NCBI GenBank assembly: GCA_944323095.1
Contig: CALURE010000120.1
Coordinates: 1-5,041, forward strand
Length of the DNA stretch: 5,041 bases
DNA from: Candidatus Gastranaerophilales bacterium
GTDB taxonomy: Bacteria > Cyanobacteriota > Vampirovibrionia > Gastranaerophilales > Gastranaerophilaceae
Direction: 5' to 3'
The stretch's first letter is position 1. Each line of letters opens with the position of its first letter. The notes beneath the pieces are model-generated. The model was not told the DNA's origin. It ran no database searches and saw nothing but the letters and a program-made list of their open reading frames with translations. Below, piece by piece: positions 1-5,041 of the stretch. A program made the translations under genes and the position numbers.

Positions 1-465
1 AAAATGTCTGTTAAGATATTAAAAGACTTGCATTTTTCAAATAAACAGATTGATTATATTTCTTCAATGATAAAATATCACATTTATCCGTCGCATGTAA
101 TGACTTCTCCCCAGATTACGGAAAAAATCATGATGCGTTATGTAAGAAAAATGGATAAAAATTCTATTGATGCTATTATTCTGGCGCAGGCTGACAGGCT
201 TTCGGCCCGTGGACCTGAAATAACTGATGAAATAGTCGAGCGTAATATTACATCTTTAAATATGCTTTTGCGTTTTTACCTTGAGGCCAGAGAGACTTTA
301 AAACCTCTTCCGAAACTGCTTGATGGCAACGATGTTATGAAAATTCTGAATATTAAGCCGTCTAAAAAGCTTGGAGATATTATGAATGCATTACATGAAG
401 CTCAAATTTCAGGTGATGTAACAACAAAAGAGCATGCTGTTGAATTTATAAAAACGCTTGTTTAG
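1..465 (+). CDS. cca: CCA-adding enzyme / poly(A) polymerase family protein, C-terminal part (5' partial)
   Basis: This is the C-terminal 154 residues of a class II tRNA nucleotidyltransferase with an HD domain. Such enzymes add or repair the 3' CCA of tRNAs in the cytoplasm, or add poly(A) in some relatives. The frame is open to base 1. The ATG at base 4 is probably internal, because the M-S-V-K-I-L-K-D-L-H-F-S-N-K helix normally follows a G-A-x-x-S stretch inside the HD domain. Counting from that Met, the visible HD part includes I-K-Y-H (about residues 23-26) and A-D-R-L-S-A-R-G-P (63-71). The last 50 residues match the typical C-terminal helper domain: L-L-D-G-N-D-V-M (105-112), then I-K-P-S-K-K-L-G-D-I, then E-A-Q-I-S-G-D-V-T-T-K-E-H-A. 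The catalytic nucleotidyltransferase head is outside the window, so CCA-adding cannot be told from A-adding or CC-adding forms. The gene ends with TAG and no clear intrinsic terminator follows. Confidence 0.82.
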   Translation, partial: KMSVKILKDLHFSNKQIDYISSMIKYHIYPSHVMTSPQITEKIMMRYVRKMDKNSIDAIILAQADRLSARGPEITDEIVERNITSLNMLLRFYLEARETLKPLPKLLDGNDVMKILNIKPSKKLGDIMNALHEAQISGDVTTKEHAVEFIKTLV

Positions 466-759
466 TATATACTGTTTCTATATTTTTCTATAGTATTAAA
501 CGTATTTGTTACAATTATTTACATTATTTTTTAATATATTTTTTTCTAAATTTCTAAGAATTGATTATTTTTTATGAAGTTTTTTTCATATTTTATAAAA
601 AATTATTTTAAATATTTATATTTTTAATAAAAAATTCAAAAATGCTTCTTAATATCTCCTTTACAATTAGCGCAAAATGGGCAATTTTTTTTATTGACGG
701 CTTTTAATATGATTGTGTCACTGTTATAATTGGTGTGAAGTTTTAAACCAGACTGTGTT
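466..759. other. AT-rich non-coding spacer
   Basis: This 294-base gap separates the nucleotidyltransferase gene from the membrane-protein operon. By hand count only 24 of bases 466-660 are G or C (about 12%), and bases 588-636 are 49 consecutive A/T. It holds A- and T-tracts and a 6-bp A/T-rich hairpin (arms 573-578 and 585-590, 6-base loop). There is no convincing gene, tRNA or GC-rich terminator in it. Composition becomes more normal after about base 640, where the promoter lies. The A/T tracts may act as curved upstream DNA for that promoter; this is inference. Confidence 0.8.
722..730 (+). promoter_or_regulatory. Extended -10 promoter for the two-gene operon
   Basis: TGTTATAAT is a perfect extended -10 element (TGn directly followed by TATAAT at 725-730). 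It would start transcription near base 737, leaving a leader of only about 23 bases before the ATG at 760. At the ideal 17-base spacing the -35 position reads ttttaa (702-707), which is weak; this fits an extended -10 promoter that does not need a good -35. A better-looking TTGACG lies at 694-699, but 25 bases from the -10 is too far for a normal sigma-70 promoter. Confidence 0.6.
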
Positions 760-2448
760 ATGATAGAAAAAGTTAGTTTTACAAATAGAAATAATGCCCC
801 CAAGGGGAATAATATTGCAAAAAATGCAACTAATCCGTCATTTAACGGGTTGGCAGATGGTGCTATATGGCTTGTTCAGCAGTGTGAAAAGCAGCCTATG
901 GTTAATGTTTCAGTTCTTGATTTGTCAACTGCAATTATTCCGCGTACAATTGTAGAAACTAAAGAATCAAACGGCTATGCAGGATTTGAAGCTTTCAGGC
1001 GTGAATCTTCCGGTTTGATTGTTAACTGTATAATTCCAAGCTTTATAGTAATGGGTGTGGCAGCTCTCTTACAGCGTCCTGTTATGAAAGGTTTTAATAA
1101 AGCTAATCTTGTTAATACCTGGGCAAATGAAGATGCTATTAATAAAATTCATAAATATTACCATGAAGCATCAGGAGCTGACAGACAGGAAAAAATTTAT
1201 AATACATTCAGAGACCAGCTTGGAAATCTTGTCGGAGTTGATGGAAAAGAAACTAAAGATTTTGCGGATATTCTGAAAATTAAAACAGATGCTGCCGGCA
1301 AATTTACAGGTAAAATCGGAAATGAAAAAGTACATAATGCAGTAACTGAGCTAGTAAATCTTACTCAATCAGATAAATTCAGTTCAAAAGCATTCAAAAA
1401 AGCGTATAACGATATTGTCAGCGAAACATTAATTGCCGAAAATATCAAGTTTAAAGGTGATAAATCTTTCTTCTCAAATAACCTTGAATCCTTATGCGAA
1501 GATACGGTTAAAATGCTTAGAGGTGTAGTAAAAGAAAATATTACGGAAACTGATAAGCTTACAAAATATTTCAAAAATGCTAAAAAACTTGTCAATTGGA
1601 AAAGTATCGGCGGGCTTGGTATTATTATACCTCTTGCACTATCTATGCAGTCTATAAACAGATGGATTACATATAAAATGTCTGGCAGAAAAGGGGCTCC
1701 TATATATAAAGATTTTGCAAAAGACAGCGAACATAAAGAATTAACCCCTAAGGAGAAAAAAGAATTAGCTGCACAAAAAGTTATTTCTATAGGCTCAATG
1801 TTAGGTGTGTGCGGTCTTTCAATGTTTATGGACAGACCGATTTTGAAAAATATTTTCCAGTTTAAAGGAATTTTCCCGACAATGGATCAGGCGCGTATAA
1901 TTTCAACGGCTACTTTTGCAAGCCGTATGGGTGTGTCTGAAGACAAAAACGAACTCAGGGAAGCAACTGTACGTGATATTGCAACATTTTCAAGCTTCTA
2001 TTTCTTAGGTGATTATGTTGCAAAAGGTATAGCAACATTTTTGGAACATAAAAATAAGGATAATGGTGTTCATTTGATTAACAGGCTGAAAGATGCACCC
2101 GATAAAGATGCTAATATATTTAAAAAATTCTGGCACTGGGCTAAGCATACTTCACTGAAATCTTCTGATGAATTGAAAACAGTAAAAGATAAAAGATTAA
2201 GAACTATTTGCCAGATTGGCAATATAGTATTCTCATTACTTGCATTAGGTGTATTTATTCCGATTTACACAAGGTCGAAAACAAATAAAAAACATGCTGA
2301 AGAACTTGCCAAGCAGCAGAACGAGAAAATTAACAGTTCAAGCATCGCAAATACAAGTTATGATAGCTCCGGACAAATATCATCACCGTATGAGTTTTCA
2401 AAATCACTTGTAAATGACAGTACAGCATTCAAAGCATTTTTTAATTAG
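760..2448 (+). CDS. Uncharacterised membrane protein, paralogue 1
   Basis: This 562-residue protein belongs to no family I recognise. The start is the first ATG after an in-frame TGA at 736-738; it has no Shine-Dalgarno sequence and a predicted leader of about 23 bases. There is no cleavable signal peptide: the first 80 residues are polar. They contain V-S-F-T-N (5-9) and P-S-F-N-G (26-30), then a D-L...I-I-P-R-T segment (54-63) and R-R-E-S-S-G (80-85). Likely membrane segments are about 86-104, 284-299, 341-357 and 483-503, so it is probably an integral inner-membrane protein. Residues 110-275 form a large, mostly hydrophilic, Lys-rich region. A second conserved block (366-422) has P-T-M-D-Q and D-K-N-E-L-R-E. 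The tail after 505 is Lys-rich, then Ser/Asn-rich. The next gene encodes a collinear paralogue 15 bases downstream. Function unknown. Confidence 0.85.
   Translation: MIEKVSFTNRNNAPKGNNIAKNATNPSFNGLADGAIWLVQQCEKQPMVNVSVLDLSTAIIPRTIVETKESNGYAGFEAFRRESSGLIVNCIIPSFIVMGVAALLQRPVMKGFNKANLVNTWANEDAINKIHKYYHEASGADRQEKIYNTFRDQLGNLVGVDGKETKDFADILKIKTDAAGKFTGKIGNEKVHNAVTELVNLTQSDKFSSKAFKKAYNDIVSETLIAENIKFKGDKSFFSNNLESLCEDTVKMLRGVVKENITETDKLTKYFKNAKKLVNWKSIGGLGIIIPLALSMQSINRWITYKMSGRKGAPIYKDFAKDSEHKELTPKEKKELAAQKVISIGSMLGVCGLSMFMDRPILKNIFQFKGIFPTMDQARIISTATFASRMGVSEDKNELREATVRDIATFSSFYFLGDYVAKGIATFLEHKNKDNGVHLINRLKDAPDKDANIFKKFWHWAKHTSLKSSDELKTVKDKRLRTICQIGNIVFSLLALGVFIPIYTRSKTNKKHAEELAKQQNEKINSSSIANTSYDSSGQISSPYEFSKSLVNDSTAFKAFFN
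841..1026 (+). other. Paralogue 1 conserved N-terminal block
   Basis: Residues 28-89 of the first membrane protein align without gaps to residues 21-82 of the second. By hand count 18 of 62 residues are identical. In the second part (residues 54-89) the count is 15 of 36, including D-L, I-P-R-T, A-G-x-E, R-R-E-x-S-G and I. The F-x-G motif lies exactly 26 residues before the conserved D-L in both proteins. The block runs into the first predicted membrane segment. Confidence 0.75.
1855..2025 (+). other. Paralogue 1 conserved second block
   Basis: Residues 366-422 align without gaps to residues 340-396 of the second membrane protein, with 24 of 57 identical by hand count. Shared residues include Q-F-x-G, P-T-x-D-Q, S-R, D-K-x-E-L-R-E, V-x-D and L-G-x-x-V-x-K. 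The dense charged D-K-x-E-L-R-E stretch sits between two hydrophobic helices and is the strongest candidate for a functional site. Confidence 0.75.
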
Positions 2449-2449
2449 C

Positions 2450-2454
2450 AGGAG
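2450..2454 (+). promoter_or_regulatory. Shine-Dalgarno sequence of paralogue 2
   Basis: AGGAG begins two bases after the stop of the upstream gene and lies 9 bases before the ATG at 2464. It fixes the start of the second paralogue and supports translation from a shared mRNA. The upstream gene has no comparable site. Confidence 0.8.
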
Positions 2455-2463
2455 TACACAGCA

Positions 2464-4116
2464 ATGAATATACAACCGATAAATTTTCAAAACATAAATA
2501 GCAACAAAAAAGAAAATATTAAATTTACAGGTGCTTATGATGCATTTACGCTGGGGTTGCGTTTTTTAGATACAAATCAGGCCTGGGGCGCTAATGCTGT
2601 TGATCTGGCATCAATGGTAATTCCGCGAACAACTATTGATTTTATTAACAGAGGACCTGCTGCAGGTATGGAAACAGGCCGCAGAGAGGCATCAGGTACT
2701 ATTAACCATTCGTTAGTCGGTGTTTATGGAACAGTTGCCGGTTTAGCACTCGCTGCTGCTTTGAATAAAACTTATGGTATTAAAGCGCATAAATTGTTTG
2801 TTGATGATCAAACACTTGATATCTTAGGAAAAGCCTGGGATAAACAGGTTAAGGCAGGCAATAAAGAACCTTTAGCTGACTATTTGAAAGATGTATTTGC
2901 AGGTGCTGAAACTCGTATTGGCGATGACTGGGTAAAAATTCCCGAAAATAATTTAAATGATATTGTAACTAAATTTACATCTGCGTTAAATGAAAAAAAT
3001 GCACCGGTAACTATTCCTAAAGATTTGAAAAATTATACTAAATCTGTAATTATGCATTCAACCGGTGCAGAAAATACTTTCAGACTTGCAAAAGAGCAAA
3101 CAACCACTTCTGTGTCTAATTTGTTAGACAGTATTTATAATGTATCAAGAACTTTTGTGAATGAAAAAGTTGGCAATGCGTTTAAAGAAAGTAAAGATAT
3201 TGATGCTAACGTTTATCTAAAATCTTTGAAACGTATGAATCTTCACCGCTCTATGCTTGGCTTAGGAATTGCCTCGGCAGTCGGAATGTCAATTCAGCCG
3301 CTTAATATCTATCTAACAAAGAAAAAAACCGGAAGTGACGGCTTTGTCGGTGTAGAAGGCCGTTCAAAGGATAATTCAGGCGGTTTTAAAGTTCTGAAAG
3401 CAGGAGCTGCCGCTCTTTTCGGCGGTGGTATTCTAGCTTCAATAGGTATGAATGACGGTATAAAAGGCCTTATTTCAAAAATTCAATTCCGCGGTCTTGT
3501 TCCTACTATTGATCAGTTCAAATTTATTTATGGTGTTACTATCATGTCAAGATTTCTGGCAGCGCGTGATAAAGATGAATTGAGAGAATCTGTCGTAAAA
3601 GATGTTTTAGGCTTTGTTAACTGGCTGATTTTAGGTAATTTTGTTTCAAAATTAACAGCAAATTCAATAAATCAAAATCTCTTAAATTACAGTGAAAAAG
3701 AACATGGAAAAGGATTTTTCAATAAATTGATTAAGGCTCCTCTGGTTACCCGTGATGAAGTTTTACATAGAGGTCTGAAAGCTGCTGGAATTGATGTTAT
3801 TGAAAATGGTAAAGCTTTAACATTTAAACAAATGCTTAAAAAATTAAATGATGTTAAAATTCCTAAGGCTATAAAGAAAGAAACTAAAGGCAAATTATTT
3901 GCTTTGAGTATGGCACAAATCGCAGGATACTTATATTCAGGTTTGGTACTCGGTGTTGGTATCCCAAAATTAAATATATATATGACTAACAAATCCGAAC
4001 AAAAGCGTAAAGCAAAACTTGCTGCTGAAAAAGGACAGGTTCACCCGCCTGTAAATGAGCAATATAATGCAATGCTCAAACCGGAAAATCTTGCTTTTTT
4101 GAGCAATAATATGTAA
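2464..4116 (+). CDS. Uncharacterised membrane protein, paralogue 2
   Basis: This 550-residue protein has no recognised family and is a diverged paralogue of the protein encoded just upstream. The start is fixed by AGGAG 9 bases before the ATG. The polar N-terminus carries I-N-F-Q-N (6-10) and I-K-F-T-G (19-23), followed by D-L...V-I-P-R-T (47-56) and A-G-M-E-T-G-R-R-E-A-S-G (67-78). Probable membrane segments lie near 83-100, 263-281, 310-329, 379-397 and 482-501, rich in Gly and Ala. A central region of about 150 residues (107-258) looks soluble and does not resemble the paralogue. The second conserved block is 340-396, with P-T-I-D-Q and D-K-D-E-L-R-E. Near the C-terminus L-V-L-G-V-G-I-P (494-501) matches L-A-L-G-V-F-I-P of the partner, then a Lys/Arg-rich tail follows. 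It was probably produced by an old tandem duplication and is co-transcribed with its partner. Function unknown; a membrane complex of the two is possible but not shown. Confidence 0.86.
   Translation: MNIQPINFQNINSNKKENIKFTGAYDAFTLGLRFLDTNQAWGANAVDLASMVIPRTTIDFINRGPAAGMETGRREASGTINHSLVGVYGTVAGLALAAALNKTYGIKAHKLFVDDQTLDILGKAWDKQVKAGNKEPLADYLKDVFAGAETRIGDDWVKIPENNLNDIVTKFTSALNEKNAPVTIPKDLKNYTKSVIMHSTGAENTFRLAKEQTTTSVSNLLDSIYNVSRTFVNEKVGNAFKESKDIDANVYLKSLKRMNLHRSMLGLGIASAVGMSIQPLNIYLTKKKTGSDGFVGVEGRSKDNSGGFKVLKAGAAALFGGGILASIGMNDGIKGLISKIQFRGLVPTIDQFKFIYGVTIMSRFLAARDKDELRESVVKDVLGFVNWLILGNFVSKLTANSINQNLLNYSEKEHGKGFFNKLIKAPLVTRDEVLHRGLKAAGIDVIENGKALTFKQMLKKLNDVKIPKAIKKETKGKLFALSMAQIAGYLYSGLVLGVGIPKLNIYMTNKSEQKRKAKLAAEKGQVHPPVNEQYNAMLKPENLAFLSNNM
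2524..2709 (+). other. Paralogue 2 conserved N-terminal block
   Basis: Residues 21-82, the counterpart of the N-terminal block of the upstream paralogue. It starts with F-T-G and contains the shared D-L, I-P-R-T, A-G-x-E and R-R-E-x-S-G positions at identical spacing, so the F-x-G motif belongs to the same collinear unit. Confidence 0.75.
3481..3651 (+). other. Paralogue 2 conserved second block
   Basis: Residues 340-396, the counterpart of residues 366-422 in the upstream protein, aligned without gaps. The charged D-K-D-E-L-R-E motif is at residues 369-375 and is followed by a hydrophobic helix ending L-G-N-F-V-S-K. Confidence 0.75.
4028..4052 (-). terminator. Possible intrinsic terminator of atpG
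   Basis: On the minus strand ACAGG (4052-4048) pairs with CCTGT (4039-4035) across an 8-base loop. CC and then five T residues (4032-4028) follow. It starts 83 bases after the atpG stop codon and lies antisense to the last part of the second membrane-protein gene. The 5-bp stem with three G-C pairs and the short T-run make it a weak candidate; no better minus-strand hairpin was seen near the atpG stop. Confidence 0.3.
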
Positions 4117-4135
4117 AATATAAAGGTTAAGAATG

Positions 4136-5041
4136 TCAACCTAATTGTGCATTTGCGCCTGATACGACTTCTATGATTTCTTGAGTAATTGCAAACTGTC
4201 TTGTTTTGTTGTACTCAATTGATAATTCATTTATCATTTTATCAGCATTATTTGTTGCGGCAGACATTGCAGTCATTCTGCTTGCAAGTTCGCTTGCCTG
4301 TGCCTCTAACAGTGATTGATAAAGAATGTTAGTCATATACATAGGAACAACTTTTTGCAAAATATTGTGCATATCAGGCATAAATTCCATTAAAGGATCA
4401 ATAACATTGTCATGTAATTTTTCATGGTCATAATTCAAGTCTTTAAGCGGTAATACGGTCCAATTTTCGACAAAATAACTCATCATATTTTTGAAACGGG
4501 TTGTGATGATTTCTATTTTATCTATCTGTTTGTTAACATAATATGCCGCGATATCGTCAATAATTATTTTTGCAGCTTCTCCTGACGGATTATTAGCCGC
4601 ATTATAATACGTCTTTATAATTTCACAGTCGTAGTCTTTGCATTTTCTTTTAAATGTTGAAATACCTTTTTGACCGACTACAAAGAGCAATGTTTTTATG
4701 CCCTGTTTATGATAATTTTCAATTGTCTTAAGCGTATTTCTAACGATGTTAGCGTTATAAGCTCCGGCAAGTCCTTTGTTCGATGTAATTGCTAAAATTC
4801 CGACTGCTTTAATTTCTCTGACAGCAAGAAGTTCAGGATAATTGTCAACAGGCGACTTTATTTTTAATGTTTGAGCGCTGTACCCGTCAACAGATGATAA
4901 TAATTTTTTAAACATGCCGGTTAATTCACTTGTAAAAGGACGTGACATTTTTACGGTGTTTTCTGCGCGTTTAACTTTTGCAGCTGCAACCATTTTCATT
5001 GCACGGGTTATTTTTTGTGTACTTTTAACGCTCTGTATTCT
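4136..5041 (-). CDS. atpG: F-type ATP synthase gamma subunit (5' partial)
   Basis: This is the gamma subunit, the central rotating shaft of F1 that couples proton flow through Fo to ATP synthesis at the membrane. The 301 visible residues are in frame to base 5041 and begin R-I-Q-S-V-K-S-T-Q-K-I-T-R-A-M, which is normally about residue 10 of the family, so only about nine residues are missing. The ATG at 4999 is internal. Diagnostic segments are the N-terminal coiled-coil helix (M-K-M-V-A-A-A-K-V), the T-S-N-K-G-L-A-G-A-Y-N-A-N loop, and the C-terminal helix with A-S-E-L-A-S-R-M-T-A-M, Y-N-K-T-R-Q and I-T-Q-E-I-I-E-V-V-S-G-A. The expected full length, about 310, is normal. The regulatory insertion of roughly 20-30 residues found in photosynthetic cyanobacterial and chloroplast gamma subunits appears absent. 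No atpD (beta) gene follows, because the next gene is convergent. In cyanobacteria this subunit is called atpC. Confidence 0.96.
   Translation of the reverse strand, partial: RIQSVKSTQKITRAMKMVAAAKVKRAENTVKMSRPFTSELTGMFKKLLSSVDGYSAQTLKIKSPVDNYPELLAVREIKAVGILAITSNKGLAGAYNANIVRNTLKTIENYHKQGIKTLLFVVGQKGISTFKRKCKDYDCEIIKTYYNAANNPSGEAAKIIIDDIAAYYVNKQIDKIEIITTRFKNMMSYFVENWTVLPLKDLNYDHEKLHDNVIDPLMEFMPDMHNILQKVVPMYMTNILYQSLLEAQASELASRMTAMSAATNNADKMINELSIEYNKTRQFAITQEIIEVVSGANAQLG

Noticed and set aside
464..496. A/T-rich hairpins just after the nucleotidyltransferase stop as a terminator
   Set aside because: The stems are short and nearly all A/T, with no following T-run of useful length.
574..627. 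17-codon open frame in the AT-rich spacer
   Set aside because: It is low-complexity Phe/Tyr/Lys/Asn from A/T tracts with no ribosome binding site.
694..699. TTGACG as a -35 box
   Set aside because: It is 25 bases from the TATAAT, outside the usual 16-18, and no other -10 fits at 17 bases.
642..707. 21-codon open frame before the promoter
   Set aside because: It has no ribosome binding site, ends upstream of the predicted -10, and there is no evidence it is transcribed.
1365..1595. 76-codon open frame on the minus strand
   Set aside because: It lies wholly antisense to the first membrane-protein gene, whose frame is supported by its paralogue; no recognisable protein features.
3687..3992. 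101-codon open frame on the minus strand
   Set aside because: It is antisense to the second membrane-protein gene, whose conserved C-terminal segment explains this DNA; the hydrophobic translation is a by-product.
4073..4105. 8-bp perfect inverted repeat (TGCTCAAA / TTTGAGCA) with a 17-base loop
   Set aside because: It lies within the coding end of the second paralogue and no T-run follows on either strand, so it does not look like a terminator.
4124..4142. AGGTT / AACCT hairpin between the convergent stops
   Set aside because: The stem is only 5 bp with a 9-base loop and no T-run; probably chance.
4220..4240. TGATAA / TTATCA hairpin followed by TTTT on the plus strand
   Set aside because: The A/T-rich 6-bp stem is inside atpG and over 100 bases past the plus-strand stop; too weak to call a terminator.

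Overview
The window is AT-rich bacterial DNA using the standard bacterial code; TGA is a genuine stop at the end of atpG. It carries four protein genes: two housekeeping genes cut by the window edges, and between them a two-gene cassette of unrecognised membrane proteins. The best guess for the source is a non-photosynthetic relative of Cyanobacteria (Melainabacteria/Vampirovibrionia, perhaps the gut order Gastranaerophilales). This rests on the cyanobacteria-like C-terminus of the ATP synthase gamma subunit, its position as the last gene of its operon, and the N-terminal F-x-G style of the two unknown proteins. It is an inference from pattern memory, not a database result.

Layout. Bases 1-465 (+) hold the C-terminal part of an HD-type tRNA nucleotidyltransferase/poly(A) polymerase family protein whose start lies left of the window. 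Bases 466-759 are non-coding and extremely AT-rich, with a 49-base run of pure A/T, and end in a promoter with a perfect extended -10 element. Bases 760-2448 and 2464-4116 (+) encode proteins of 562 and 550 residues. They are collinear, diverged paralogues separated by 15 bases, with a strong Shine-Dalgarno sequence in front of the second, so they very probably form one operon. Bases 4136-5041 (-) hold most of atpG, convergent with the cassette; its first few codons are beyond the right edge. A modest terminator-like hairpin for atpG lies antisense to the end of the second paralogue.

The most interesting content is the paralogue pair. Both proteins keep two blocks: an N-terminal F-x-G / D-L...I-P-R-T / R-R-E-x-S-G block leading into a membrane segment, and a second P-T-x-D-Q ... 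D-K-x-E-L-R-E block. They also share a membrane segment ending in L-G-V-x-I-P near the C-terminus. The roughly 150-170 residue centre between the blocks has diverged almost completely. No known enzyme or transporter family could be recognised. The flanking housekeeping genes show no functional link to the cassette.
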